Part shown: in pieces, positions 1 to 12,300 of the stretch
How the letters are laid out: every line of letters starts with the position of its first letter
Position numbering within the stretch: position 1 is the first letter of the stretch
NCBI GenBank assembly: GCA_031761405.1
Contig: JASEVX010000001.1
Span: 197,539,853-197,603,852, forward strand
Length of the DNA: 64,000 nucleotides
Reading direction: 5' to 3'
Source: Serripes groenlandicus
Lineage: Eukaryota > Mollusca > Bivalvia > Cardiida > Cardiidae
Position numbers and translations under genes: made by a program
Notes under the pieces: model-generated
What the model was told of the DNA's origin: nothing
Seen by the model: only the letters and a program-made list of their open reading frames with translations
The model's database searches: none

Positions 1-1493
1 GTGTCTATAGATCGAAGGCCAAGAAGGTGATATATAGTGTGTACATATACGTATGTGTCTATAGTTAGAAGTCCAAGAAGGTGATGAATATTGTGTACAT
101 ATACGTATGTGTCTATAAATCAAAGGCCAAGAAGGTGATAGATAGTGTGTACATATACGTATGTGTCTATAGTTAGAAGGCCAAGAAGGTGATAGATAGT
201 GTGTACATATACGTATGTGTCTATAGTTAGAAGGCCAAGAAGGTGATAGATAGTGTGTACATATACGTATGTGTCTATAGTTAGAAGGCCAAGAAGGTGA
301 TAGATAGTGTGTACATATACGTATGTGTCTATAGTTAGAAGGCCAAGAAGGTGATAGATAGTGTGTACATATACGTATGTGTCTATAGTTAGAAGGCCAA
401 GAAGGTGACATATAGAGTGTACATATACGTATGTGTCTATAGATCGAATGCCATGAAGGTGATAGATAGTGTGTACATATACGTATGTGTCTATAGTTAG
501 AAGGCCAAGAAGGTGACATATAGAGTGTACATATACGTATGTGTATAAAGATCGAAGGCCAAGAAGGTGATAGATAGTGTGTATATATACGTATGTGTCT
601 ATAGTTAGAAGGCCAAGAAGGTGACATATAGAGTGTACATATACGTATGTGTCTATAGTTAGAAGGCCAAGAAGGTGACATATAGAGTGTACATATACGT
701 ATGTGTCTAAAGATCGAAGGCCAAGAAGGTGATAGATAGTGTGTATATATACGTATGTGTCTATAGTTAGAAGGCCAAGAAGGTGATAGATAGTGTGTAT
801 ATATACGTATGTGTCTATAGTTAGAAGGCCAAGAAGGTGACATATAGAGTGTACATATACGTATGTGTCTATAGTTAGAAGGCCAAGAAGGTGATAGATA
901 GTGTGTACATATACGTATGTGTCTATAGTTAGATGGCCAAGAAGGTGATAGATAGTGTGTACATATACGTATGTGTCTATAGTTAGAAGGCCAAGAAGGT
1001 GATATATATTGTGTACATATACGTATGTGTCTATAGATCGAATGCCATGAAGGTGATAGATAGTGTGTACATATACGTATGTGTCTATAGTTAGAAGGCC
1101 AAGAAGGTGACATATAGAGTGTACATATACGTATGTGTCTAAAGATCGAAGGCCAAGAAGGTGATAGATAGTGTGTATATATACGTATGTGTCTATAGTT
1201 AGAAGGCCAAGAAGGTGACATATAGAGTGTACATATACGTATGTGTCTATAGTTAGAAGGCCAAGAAGGTGACATATAGAGTGTACATATACGTATGTGT
1301 CTATAGTTAGAAGGCCAAGAAGGTGACATATAGAGTGTACATATACGTATGTGTCTATAGTTAGAAGGCCAAGAAGGTGACATATAGAGTGTACATATAC
1401 GTATGTGTCTATAGTTAGAAGGCCAAGAAGGTGACATATAGAGTGTACATATACGTATGTGTCTAAAGATCGAAGGCCAAGAAGGTCTGGCAA
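1..1493. repeat. 54-bp tandem array, runs off the left edge
   Basis: About 27.6 head-to-tail units, each containing 'gtgtctatagttagaaggcc', 'aagaaggtgat' and 'gtacatatacgtat'. Two subtypes alternate irregularly: 'tagatagtgtgt' and 'catatagagtgt' in the middle of the unit, and 'atagttag' or 'a(t/a)agatcg' near its start. The unit is 54 bp, so reading frames pass through it unchanged. This produces a 457-codon open frame on the minus strand (120-1493) made of 18-residue repeats. A substitution in the third unit near 117 closes it. There is no non-repetitive coding sequence on either side, so I read the frame as an artefact. Confidence 0.95.
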
Positions 1494-1557
1494 TCCAGGG
1501 GGTAATGAGTAGAAGAACCGATAACTAAAATATCAGGTTAGCTAATTACTGTTTTAA

Positions 1558-1765
1558 CCATTTTCCACATACAGATGCTTTTTGACGCCTTTGTAGCAGA
1601 CGACTTTTGAAAACAGTGTGACAAAAGCAGAAATTGCTCAAAAATTGACATAATATCTTCTAGCCTATTCTAATAGTTATACATTAATTTAAAGGAGATC
1701 TTTCATATTTTTATCTTCGGGTTTTCACAGTCTTCTACTACAAAATTGTTGTATGTGTGAAACGA
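1558..1765. mobile_element. Palindromic MITE of the AACCCTTTCCC family, diverged copy
   Basis: TTAA at 1554-1557 and 1766-1769 flanks a 208-bp element. Its ends read as diverged inverted repeats (accattttccacata and tatgtgtgaaacgatt). The interior has the family landmarks: gcagacgacttttgaaaaca, then 'tgacaaaagcagaaattgctcaaaa'-type sequence. No coding capacity. Confidence 0.75.
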
Positions 1766-1769
1766 TTAA

Positions 1770-2454
1770 GAAATCATACAGCCTTATCCGTGTATAAATG
1801 AGTTAAACAAATTATGAAATTGAATCCGTTCTCGGGAATGTATTAGTTGACTTCAGTGAAGTTTATTCTGATCAAACGGTGCATATTCTCTCATATTACG
1901 TTCAAGTTTGTTGGCTTTTGTGTAAGGTGAAGATCTAGATCAAACTGTGCGTCCGCTCACATAATACATACATAATCGTCTTAGAAGGTTCAATCAACGT
2001 GTGTGTATTATAAAAATACTGTGTTATCTGAACATACACTGTTCAGAAAGGCGACCATGTTCCTTTTGCATTATTATGCAGGTCCGAGTTGATTCACACG
2101 TCCAGTGTTGTGTCTAGATATTCTTCTTCGGGGTTATGACAATCTAATCTCCATTTGCAAAGAATATAAATAGTATGTTTTATTTACATGGACTTGTACA
2201 TTCAATAACTTAAATAAATAACACAGAGAATAATCTTACATTAATATATCTATAGGTGCTACCTATTTACGAAAAAAAAGTAAGATGATTGTAAATAAAA
2301 ATTAAAGTGCATACTTTGGCAATAAAAAATGATTTATAAGTAATTGACTAGACGATAATAATGTTAATCTCATGTTTTCTGCATGATCACAAAATGTTTG
2401 GAATTCGTTGTGCTGTCGTCTATTATTACGAACAGAAAATAATAAAGTAAATCC
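1770..2454. other. AT-rich stretch with nothing recognised
   Basis: No gene, tandem array or clear element end. It holds short dispersed phrases such as 'gatcaaactgtgcg' and 'gatcaaacggtgc' that recur loosely near 16.3, 29.8 and 36.5 kb, probably remnants of an unnamed dispersed repeat. Confidence 0.5.
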
Positions 2455-2583
2455 CTCTTGATTGCAGTTTACCCTTTCCTCACATATAGTCGCTTTATGA
2501 CGCCTCTGTAGCAGACAACTTTTGAAATCATTGTGGCAAAAAGAGAAGTTGCTCATAATGATCTCGATATAGACTGTTTATAA
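2455..2583. mobile_element. Fragment of the AACCCTTTCCC MITE
   Basis: Reads taccctttcctcacatatag, then cgctttatgacgcctctgta, gcagacaacttttgaaatca and 'ttgtggcaaaaagagaagttgctcat'-type sequence. This is the left half of the family. The right half is missing. Confidence 0.7.
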
Positions 2584-2600
2584 AAGCCAACTAATTACTT

Positions 2601-2630
2601 CCCCCCCCCCCCCCCGGACCCCCCCCCCCC
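2601..2630. repeat. Poly-C tract, interrupted
   Basis: Fifteen C, then GGA, then twelve C. Homopolymer tracts like this are error-prone in sequencing, so the true length is uncertain. Confidence 0.9.
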
Positions 2631-2701
2631 AAAAATAGATGGTCGTATATGTAATATATACAAATCAAATTTAGAAAAAAAGAACAGACAGACAGACAAA
2701 A

Positions 2702-2793
2702 ATACACGCCTAGCATAAGGATCGAACCAATGAAAAGTGAACGCTAAGGTTTGAAGCGCTTCGTTCGTAGCCACTAGGCTATAACAACGGTGT
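2702..2793 (-). mobile_element. tRNA-like SINE head
   Basis: On the minus strand it has an A-box-like TAGCCTAGTGG and a B box GGTTCGATCC at pol III internal-promoter spacing. The acceptor-stem pairing is too poor for a functional tRNA, so I call a SINE head. Confidence 0.6.
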
Positions 2794-3045
2794 TATTTTA
2801 AGCACCTGAGTTAACGTATTAATAGGTTTCAGACTAAGATTGATGGGTAAACCTGTAACTTATATTTATTTAGTAATAAATTTAAAATGTTTAAAATTAC
2901 AACACGAATACTTATATAATTATGATGAGATACCACTTTATGTCGATTATAACATAAAACATATTTTTAATATTACTGCGTAGTATTGACCTGGTAATTA
3001 ACTTTTCATAAATATATATTTGGTAATGGCATCGATTTGTATGAA

Positions 3046-3122
3046 ACTCGGTAGCTCTGTAGGTAGAGCAGCCGTCTGTCAATTCAAAATACAAGCGTTG
3101 TGGGTTCGAGCCCCAGCTAGGT
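3046..3122 (+). mobile_element. tRNA-like SINE head
   Basis: A box 'tagctctgtagg' and B box 'gggttcgagcccc' are visible on the plus strand. The stretch between them is longer than in a canonical tRNA, and no clean acceptor stem closes. Most likely a tRNA-derived retroposon head. Confidence 0.6.
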
Positions 3123-3149
3123 CAACATTGTTTCTGACATTTGTCAAAC

Positions 3150-3768
3150 GTGTACGAGGGTGGTTGTGAGTTTGTGGCTGTGAGAGAGTGATGGGGGTTG
3201 TAAGTGTGTGGCTGTGAGATAGTGATGGGGGCTGTGAGTGTGTGGCTGTGAGAGGGTGATGGTGGCTGTGAGATAATTAGGGTAGCTGTGAAAGAGTGAT
3301 GGGGGCTGTGAGATAATTAGGGTAGCTGTGAAAGAGTGATGGGGGCTGTGAGTGGGTGGCTGTGAGAGAGTGATGGTGGCTGTGAGAGAGTGATGGTGGC
3401 TGTGAGAGAGTGATGGTGGCTGTGAGATAGTGATGGGGGCTGTGAATGGGTGGATGTGAGATAATTAGGGTAGCTGTGAAAGAGTGATGGTGGCTGTGAG
3501 AGAGTGATGGGGGCTGTGAGTGGTTGGCTGTGAGATAATTAGGGTAGCTGTGAAAGAGTGATGGGGGCTGTGAGTGGGTGGCTGTGAGAGAGTGATGGTG
3601 GCTGTGAAAGAGTTGTGATAGTGGCTATGATTGATGGTGGCTGTGAGAGAATTAGGTTAGCTGTGAAAGAGTTATGGTGGCTGTGATTGGTGTTGGATGT
3701 GAGATAATTAGGGTAGCTGTGAAATAGTTATGGTGACTGTCAGAGAGTGATGGTGAGAGTGACTTCCC
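3150..3768. repeat. G-rich ~20-bp minisatellite
   Basis: Imperfect units built on 'ggctgtgagagagtgatggt', with a recurring variant 'gtgagataattagggtagct'. Units differ in length and in the middle bases. It follows directly after the tRNA-like head at 3046-3122, so it may have grown from the tail of that SINE. Confidence 0.9.
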
Positions 3769-4056
3769 CTAGGATAATTATATTTTGCGGAACGGAACGG
3801 AACAACTGAATGGAGTGAGTCATATAATGAATGAAGTACGTCAGACAGAGACTGAGAGAGTTGTAAGAGGAATGAGACTGAATTTAAAGCGTATTGCTGA
3901 ATTATATAGCATATAGTAATTTTTTATCCATTTATACTATAAATTATAGATAGAATAGAATTTTTCATTTCCCTAAATATCGTCTGCAGCAGATATATTG
4001 TATATGGGAAACAATGCACCCGATAGAAACAAATAGGAGTTATTCTATGTTTCCTT
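3769..4056. other. AT-rich stretch with one MITE end
   Basis: Holds 'cgtctgcagcagatatat' and 'tatatgggaaacaatg' at 3982-4015, a remnant of the AACCCTTTCCC MITE. Nothing else recognised. Confidence 0.5.
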
Positions 4057-4582
4057 ATAAAGTTCGGCCATTGTCTCAATACATTTTAAAACTTGTTTAT
4101 AAGGTAACTTATCTCCTGCAGATGTGCAGTGTGCACACTAACACTCTAGCATGCTGTTTTTGGAGAATGTATTTATTTTATCTTTCCATGTTCTCACTTA
4201 TTATATATGACTTTTTCGAATGCAACACATGGAAGGGCTCTTGTTCTTTCACCAAGCTGAGTTTACTTTGTCTGGAGCGACCGACTGTCTTTCCGTCTTT
4301 TTGACCATACGTTCGTCACGGTTTGTATTCATTGGTCTAAACGCTGTTTCTGTTTGGCAGATTCATTTCATGGTCACACTTATACACTATTGTGATCAGG
4401 AGAACGATCCAATATTTCGAACATAAATATGATGTGAGTGTATTAGGTATAATCTCTATTTGCCAATGTTTTCTTCGGCCATTGTCTGAGTAAATTTTCA
4501 ATGTATCAATTTCAAACTTGGTTTATAGGAAACCTATGACCTGCAGATGTGAATTGCACAACAAACATAATTCTAGCATGCT
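4057..4582. repeat. Direct repeat pair, about 100 bp each
   Basis: 4057-4155 and 4474-4582 share, in order, 'cggccattgtctgagtaaat'-like, 'aacttggtttataggaaacc'-like, 'cctgcagatgtg' and 'aattctagcatgctttt'-like blocks. The copies are diverged by small indels. The 320 bp between them holds nothing recognised. Confidence 0.7.
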
Positions 4583-5067
4583 TTCGATTGTCTGTCATTT
4601 ACATGTAACAGCATGATTCCAATATACAGTGCGGATATTTAGTGTCAACTGAACAGGAAATATTATGCTTAATGGTCGCTGCTCGGTTATTGGCAGGCAA
4701 TTCGTGTTGTTTCAAACATATCTGCTTTGGTTTGTTAACATGTCGATGATACATTGTTGACAACGTGCATCCATATACACTATGCCATATCTTTTCAACT
4801 AACAGACACCCCTTTACCATCAATCCTTTCAGCATTTTGATTGAAATAGACTGTCATACTCGGTAATTTCCGAAATTATTCCGTAGAATGCCGAAAGTAC
4901 GATCCTCGTAAAGAAAAATGCGCCGCATATAAAGGTAAATCTACTGTATATTAATCAACTACCACCACATGTTTTGAAAAAAATGACTGCATATAATGTC
5001 ATTTGAACTGCATATAATGTTGTTTGTATTGCATATGATTTCTACAAATAAAATCGAAAACTTAAAC
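4583..5067. other. AT-rich stretch, nothing recognised
   Basis: Contains three loose repeats of 'tgcatataatgt' around 4988-5035. No gene or element end seen. Confidence 0.4.
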
Positions 5068-5163
5068 GCTTTCCCACATGAAGACGCTTTTTGATGTCTA
5101 TAGTTTGGCATTGATGTCTTCAAAATTGTCTGCTGCATATGTATTATATGTGGAAAAGGTTAA
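5068..5163. mobile_element. Short internal-deletion copy of the AACCCTTTCCC MITE
   Basis: Only the two ends remain: 'tttcccacatgaagacgctt' and 'tctgctgcatatgtattata' followed by 'tgtggaaaaggttaa'. The central palindrome is lost. Confidence 0.7.
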
Positions 5164-5194
5164 ATTTGAATGAAACATGTTCCGTTATTTTAGT

Positions 5195-5395
5195 TTAAGT
5201 TGATCTATTTTTATTTTAATTGTTTTTTACGCCGTTTTCAAAATTATTTCAATAATATCACGGCGACAGTTCACGTCTTCGTGTTTCCTGAATTAACACA
5301 CCTGTACAAGGCTAGCAAAAAGTGCACTCCACGTGAATACATTGATCTAAACAGTTACATCACAGGATCGCCGAACTCAATCTTGACGTAGTGTT
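5195..5395 (-). mobile_element. SINE type I, 3' core fragment
   Basis: Shows 'tttacgccgttttcaaaatt', 'atatcacggcgacagttcac' and 'cctgtacaaggctagcaaaa', as in the full copies at 5515 and 55151. The tRNA head is missing. Confidence 0.65.
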
Positions 5396-5514
5396 TAGGA
5401 GGGAAGGATTGCTTTTCAAATTTAATTTACTACGACTTTAGTTTTCCGTAAAAATGCCGCAATGTATATTTCGCTCGGCAGATTATACTCTTCAAAGAAA
5501 CATTTTTTTTAATT

Positions 5515-5712
5515 GATGTTTTACACCGTTTTCAACATAATTTATCTTATATCACGGCGACAGTTCACTAATTCATGACCCTGGGTAAACAAACTAGTAC
5601 TAGGCTAGAAAACTTTCCTCACTCCACCATGACCGTAGTGCCGCGACATGGGATCGAACCCGGGACGCCCGTTTTCAAATACACGACGCTAACCACTCGA
5701 ACACGGCGCTTC
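5515..5712 (-). mobile_element. SINE type I, near full length
   Basis: Read on the minus strand: a tRNA-like head (A box in 'gttcgagtggttagcg', B box 'gggttcgatccc'), a body, and a 3' end 'gttgaaaacggtgtaaaac'-like. It matches the copy at 55151-55362 throughout. tRNA-derived molluscan SINEs are known (for example the RUDI/V-SINE group); whether this is one of them was not tested. Confidence 0.75.
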
Positions 5713-5779
5713 CAAGAATCCCTAGGTATCTTGCATAGAACCTATAAACAATTTCATATTTGTTGAAAATTGCGATAGC

Positions 5780-6180
5780 ACGAACATTCTATAACTTGGA
5801 TACACCGTATAACTCGAACCAATTCCTGTGAGGAATCTGTCGTTTGGAAATAGTGTAGCAGCAGTTCTTATTGGTCTGACGTGCAATCAATCAGAACTGC
5901 TTCTGTGCTGTTTTTTTCTTGATATGATCTTATGACTGGCTTGTTTTTCATAATAAAAAATTAAGTATTAGTGAATTATGAAGCTGAAAACACATATATT
6001 AATATATAAGAATAGATTGAGGAATCGCTCGAACATGCCGATATCTCGAAGTATTTTATCGGCCTCCTTCGTTTTCGAGGTATAGTGAGACCACTGTACT
6101 TGGGTCGTCCATCTAACACGTCGATATCTCGAAGTAAATTATGGATCCCATTCGATTTTGATAGCGACTCCATCGTATTG
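5780..6180. mobile_element. pogo/Tigger-like element remnant
   Basis: Contains 'tatctcgaagtattttatcg', 'tcgaggtatagtgagaccac' and 'cactgtact'. On the minus strand this reads AGTGGTCTCACTATACCTCG, the style of end seen in pogo/Tigger transposons. 'gatatctcgaagta' is repeated at 6121. No transposase frame survives. Confidence 0.4.
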
Positions 6181-7060
6181 AGCATACATCGAGTCTTTAC
6201 TTTTCAGTTATATCACGTAGATCGAATCCATGCTATAACATTCACCTAACCAAGCCTGTCTGTCTTGCACTAGTATTACACACAACAAATCAAGGTCATT
6301 AGTTGACTTTTATTAATACTCGTCGTGCATGAAATCTAATAATTTTTAATTTTCTTTATTATGTTTACGCCGCTTAAAAAAATAAGTTACTACTGGTAAA
6401 TTTATCAATATACTTTGAATGAGTGAGTCAATAGCTCATGTATAGGAATTTAGGGTATTTCATGTTGATACCACATTTGTTGCGGGAAACGACGTCGCTC
6501 CATTGGTGTTACGCCAAGATGAAGTGTTACGGAAATGACGTCACGTCCTTCTTTGGCTACAATACAGTCACAATTTAGGTTCGGACGTAAGGTGACTAAT
6601 GCTGTCGTTTTGTTGACGAACGGGAAAACATATTTCTTACAGAGTTTCATTTATTTTTAACTTTTTGTACAAATGTTAATTCCCACATAATACACACATA
6701 ATACAGCACTTTAATGATCTTAAATATCGATTTTTAAGAAAAATGATTAAAAAGACGACAATAATTTTTCAATCCGTGTTTTTCGTCTCATTTTATACAT
6801 ATCCAAAATGGCGGCCCCATGGATTTGGCCAGTTTCATTTCAGAAAGCTTCATGGGTTATTGAAAAATTAAAAAAAAAAATCTCACACCTGTTACCTATG
6901 AACGAAAAAAACCATTTATGGTTTATTTTCGTATAATTCAATTCAAGACGGGTCATTTAACCTCTTATTTAGGTTTCATACGCCAGTAAAAAAGAAAGAG
7001 AAGGAAAATAGTCAATAAGACAAAAACCCGCCATTACAAGAAATACAAAACTATTTATTG
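6181..7060. other. AT-rich stretch, nothing recognised
   Basis: No gene, array or element end found. A single 'ccaaaatggcggcc' at 6785 resembles a YY1-type site but has no promoter context. Confidence 0.4.
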
Positions 7061-8210
7061 CCGAGACTGCTGCGGAGTACACGGAATTTTGTGTTATGGA
7101 GCTGATTATGCTGCTTCCGGTAATGCCACGAATCATAGGTACCACCAGAAATGTTAGTACTTAAAACTGTTATGGCTTCATTCGATAAATGAAATTGCAT
7201 TATCTGTAATAGTGCAATACCCAAAAAGCTCTTTTAATGCTTATCTTGCCATGGAATAGTAGCCTATTTCGACTGGGTCCCGAGTTCGGAAAATGCAAAA
7301 CCTAGTAACAGCAGTATGTCTGCCTTTGAATTCATTGCTAAAGCAAATATCGAATGTGCGCTTTATTGTGCTAAGTAATGGTTTAATAGTTGTTCTCTTG
7401 TCGTTTGGCAGAGATTCCGTCAAAAATAAGAGTGCGAGAATTAAGGAGAAGGCTATCGAATTAACACAAATGATGGCTGTATATTTGTATCGCAATTAAT
7501 CGCTTTCCAGCATAAAAAGCCTGTGACAAAACCTCCGATTGTTGACGTCAGCTTTATATATTCGTTTATATGGCAGTGATTGCAAACACTCGGTGTTTAT
7601 TTGTGTCAGTCTTATCAGCGACGTCGGAAAATCACAAACACATATAACCTTTGGCGCCGCCGGTTCACGTAACCAATCACAATCCAGTAAAGAGACAAGT
7701 TGAAATATATTGTCAATGCTACTGCAGCAGGTTTCGTAAAGCTTCCTAAACCAGATCTTGTTTCCGTCGGCCAATGGCGTCTGAATAACTTGGCAGAACG
7801 AATGCTGCTGACGTGGTTTGCACATATTCAGCAATTTTGAAATACAGCAACCAGTGTAAAGTTTGCTGTTGTACCTTTTTGTAGTCCTCGAAAACAGACT
7901 GGGAACCATTTGTATTTTCACAAACCGAAGTATTCTTATGGAACGATTCGTTCGGGAAAAAGTTCGACTTGATGTAGAACTGTGTCCACTCATGGACCGT
8001 GTAACGTATTATTTCTACGCCCATAAACACAAAATCGGAATGATCAGAACATATTTAAATGATCCGCCATGTTTCGGTGTAACATCACTCACAAGTCCCT
8101 TTTCAACTGATGGCTTCCTTTCAAACGACGATTTCACATGGACTTTCACTGCTGTTTTCAGACCGAAGCAATCCAGATTGAATGAGAAAAAGCCAGTTTA
8201 ATGGATAGAG
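7061..8210. other. Region of overlapping open frames, unrecognised
   Basis: Frames of 84-165 codons overlap on both strands (plus 7293-7499 and 7863-8201; minus 7241-7495, 7496-7993 and 7746-8030), and base composition is less AT-rich than its surroundings. No frame shows a family motif I can defend. A plus-strand stretch near 7860-7975 reads with a spacing faintly like a THAP zinc finger, but one metal ligand is absent and stops follow. It may be a decayed transposase or chance. Confidence 0.25.
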
Positions 8211-8261
8211 AAATGTCTATTTATTAATCAAGGTTAATATTTTCTCTTTTATTTCTGAATA

Positions 8262-8475
8262 TTTACTGTTTAAACCTAAAATGTATTATTGCAAAACTGA
8301 AAATTTCAGTAATTTCACTTTTATTACTGATTATTCACTATTTCACAAAGGTCTACAAACCTAAAACGCTTTAGTGCACAACTGAAATGTTCAGTCCTTT
8401 AATTATTTCAATAAATATTCACTATTTTGCTAATGTCTAAAAACCTAAAACGTATAATTGCATAACTGGAACTAC
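8262..8475. repeat. Three diverged ~80-bp tandem units
   Basis: Each unit has 'tattcactattt', 'aacctaaaac', then 'tgcaaaactgaaa..ttcagt'. The copies differ by substitutions and short indels, so the array is old. Confidence 0.6.
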
Positions 8476-8765
8476 TTAATGAGTATATATCCTGTAAATA
8501 AGTTTTTAGTGATCATACTTCGTCGTAAGGAAGAAAAACAATAATTTCCATTTTGTTTGTTAATTTACATGCATGAATGATCCAATACTACACAAAAAGC
8601 ACCACGTTAAACTTATCCATACATTGCATATAACATTCAGTCTGCACAGTCTCACATAGTAACCGAGGTCTCATCGGGAAATGCGATGCGAACATGTCTA
8701 TCATTCAGCGAATACGTTGACAAGACTGCGTGCAGCCTGATTTTGGTCACAACTGTCTGCACAAG

Positions 8766-9023
8766 AACAGTGATAAATTAACACGCACCGTGGTAATTAT
8801 CAACATATACTTGTAACCCTATCCTGCATACAACACATATGTATGCAGCAGAACAGTGATAAATTAACACGCACTGTGGATATTATCAACAAGTACATGT
8901 AACCCTATCCTGCATACAACACATATGTATGCAGCAGAACAGTGATAAATTAACACGCACTGTGGATATTATCAACAAGTACATGTAACCCTATCCCACA
9001 TACAACACATATGTATACAGCAG
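8766..9023. repeat. 86-bp unit, three tandem copies
   Basis: Copies start at 8766, 8852 and 8938 with 'aacagtgataaattaacacg'. Each ends in 'acaacacatatgtatgcagc' or a close variant. The second and third copies are almost identical. Confidence 0.9.
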
Positions 9024-9099
9024 ATGACTTTGAAAACATGTTGTCAAAATTATGGAAAATCTTTAATAATGAAGGAACAATACTTGTATAAAGTTAATA

Positions 9100-9212
9100 A
9101 TATTGCGGTATGGAGAACTTGCTAGTCATCCGATTTTTTTTCCTTTTGCAACAATGGTTTCAAAAGTCATTTGCTGAAGAGGCATCAGAAAGCGTTTGAA
9201 AGGTGAAGGTAC
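9100..9212. mobile_element. Fragment of the AACCCTTTCCC MITE
   Basis: Reads 'ccttttgcaacaatggtttc', 'aaaagtcatttgctgaagag', 'gcatcagaaagcgttt'. This is the right half of the family, next to the 74-bp array. Confidence 0.65.
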
Positions 9213-9306
9213 TCGTTTTCTGATATGATAACAAAGGGTCGTCAATAATGAAATATATTTAGGAAGATAAACAGAGTCTCAAAAAGTGGAGGTATACGTT
9301 TGGTTT

Positions 9307-12300
9307 TAACTAAATGTGTTAGTACCGGTACTACAGGTATTATTAATCTCCACATCGATGCATCAGCTGTAACCGTCTATTAACTAAATGTGTAAGTACC
9401 AGTACTACAGGTATTATTTATCTCCACATAGATGCATCAGCTGTAACCGTCTATTAACTAAATGTGTTAGTACCAATACTACAGGTATTATTAATCTCCA
9501 CACAGATGCATCAGCTGTAACCGTCTATTAACTAAATGTGTAAGTACCAGTACTACAGGTATTATTAATCTCCACACAGATGCATCAGCTGTAACCGTTT
9601 ATTAACTAAATGTGTAAGTACCAGTACTACAGGTATTATTAATCTCCACACAGATGCATCAGCTGTAACCGTTTATTAACTAAATGTGTTAGTACCAGTA
9701 CTACAGGTATTATTAATCTCCACACAGATGCATAAGCTGTAACCGTCTATTAACTAAATGTGTAAGTACCAGTACTACAGGTATTATTTATCTCCACACA
9801 GATGCATCAGCTGTAACCGTCTATTAACTAAATGTGTTAGTACCAGTACTACAGGTATTATTTATCTCCACATCGATGCATCAGCTGTAACCGTTTATTA
9901 ACTAAATGTGTTAGTACCGGTACTACAGGTATTATTTATCTCCACATCGATGCATCAGCTGTAACCGTCTATTAACTAAATGTGTTAGTACCAGTACTAC
10001 AGGTATTATTTATCTCCACATCGATGCATCAGCTGTAACCGTCTATTAACTAAATGTGTAAGTACCAGTACTACAGGTATTATTAATCTCCACACAGATG
10101 CATCAGCTGTAACCGTTTATTAACTAAATGTGTAAGTACCAGTACTACAGGTATTATTAATCTCCACACAGATGCATCAGCTGTAATCGTCTATTAACTA
10201 AATGTGTTAGTACCAGTACTACAGGTATTATTTATCTCCACATCGATTCATCAGCTGTAATCGTCTATTAACTAAATGTGTTAGTACCAGTACTACAGGT
10301 ATTATTTATCTCCACATAGATGCATCAGCTGTAACCGTCTATTAACTAAATGTGTTAGTACCAGTACTACAGGTATTATTTATCTCCACACAGATGCATC
10401 AGCTGTAATCGTCTATTAACTAAATGTGTTAGTACCAGTACTACAGGTATTATTTATCTCCACATAGATGCATCAGCTGTAACCGTCTATTAACTAAATG
10501 TGTTAGTACCAGTACTACAGGTATTATTTATCTCCACATCGATTCATCAGCTGTAATCGTCTATTAACTAAATGTGTTAGTACCAGTACTACAGGTATTA
10601 TTTATCTCCACATAGATGCATCAGCTGTAATCGTCTATTAACTAAATGTGTTAGTACCAGTACTACAGGTATTATTTATCTCCACACAGATGCATCAGCT
10701 GTAATCGTCTATTAACTAAATGTGTTAGTACCAGTACTACAGGTATTATTTATCTCCACATAGATGCATCAGCTGTAACCGTCTATTAACTAAATGTGTT
10801 AGTACCAATACTACAGGTATTATTAATCTCCACACAGATGCATCAGCTGTAACCGTCTATTAACTAAATGTGTAAGTACCAGTACTACAGGTATTATTAA
10901 TCTCCACACAGATGCATCAGCTGTAACCGTTTATTAACTAAATGTGTAAGTACCAGTACTACAGGTATTATTAATCTCCACACAGATGCATCAGCTGTAA
11001 CCGTTTATTAACTAAATGTGTTAGTACCAGTACTACAGGTATTATTAATCTCCACACAGATGCATCAGCTGTAACCGTCTATTAACTAAATGTGTTAGTA
11101 CCAATACTACAGGTATTATTAATCTCCACACAGATGCATCAGCTGTAACCGTTTATTAACTAAATGTGTTAGTACCAGTACTACAGGTATTATTAATCTC
11201 CACACAGATGCATCAGCTGTAACCGTCTATTAACTAAATGTGTTAGTACCAATACTACAGGTATTATTAATCTCCACACAGATGCATCAGCTGTAACCGT
11301 TTATTAACTAAATGTGTAAGTACCAGTACTACAGGTATTATTAATCTCCACACAGATGCATCAGCTGTAACCGTTTATTAACTAAATGTGTTAGTACCAG
11401 TACTACAGGTATTATTAATCTCCACACAGATGCATCAGCTGTAACCGTTTATTAACTAAATGTGTTAGTACCGGTACTACAGGTATTATTTATCTCCACA
11501 TCGATGCATCAGCTGTAACCGTCTATTAACTAAATGTGTTAGTACCAGTACTACAGGTATTATTTATCTCCACATCGATGCATCAGCTGTAACCGTCTAT
11601 TAACTAAATGTGTAAGTACCAGTACTACAGGTATTATTAATCTCCACACAGATGCATCAGCTGTAACCGTTTATTAACTAAATGTGTAAGTACCAGTACT
11701 ACAGGTATTATTAATCTCCACACAGATGCATCAGCTGTAATCGTCTATTAACTAAATGTGTTAGTACCAGTACTACAGGTATTATTTATCTCCACATCGA
11801 TTCATCAGCTGTAATCGTCTATTAACTAAATGTGTAAGTACCGGTACTACAGGTATTATTAATCTCCACATCGATGCATCAGCTGTAACCGTTTATTAAC
11901 TAAATGTGTAAGTACCAGTACTACAGGTATTATTTATCTCCACACAGATGCATCAGCTGTAATCGTCTATTAACTAAATGTGTTAGTACCAGTACTACAG
12001 GTATTATTTATCTCCACATCGATTCATCAGCTGTAACCGTCTATTAACTAAATGTGTTAGTACCAATACTACAGGTATTATTTATCTCCACATCAATGCA
12101 TCAGCTGTAACCGTCTATTAACTAAATGTGTTAGTACCAATACTACAGGTATTATTTATCTCCACATCGATGCATCAGCTGTAACCGTCTATTAACTAAA
12201 TGTGTTAGTACCAGTACTACAGGTATTATTTATCTCCACATCGATGCATCAGCTGTAACCGTCTATTAACTAAATGTGTAAGTACCGGTACTACAGGTAT

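Noticed and set aside
120..1493. 457-codon minus-strand frame of 18-residue repeats as a repetitive protein gene
   Set aside because: The unit is 54 bp, so frames stay open automatically. There is no unique coding flank, and the frame ends within the array.
3046..3122. Functional tRNA gene
   Set aside because: A and B boxes are present, but the acceptor stem does not close and the spacing is long; a SINE head fits better.
7860..7975. THAP-type zinc finger on the plus strand
   Set aside because: Spacing is only faintly similar, one cysteine ligand is missing and stops follow; not enough to call.
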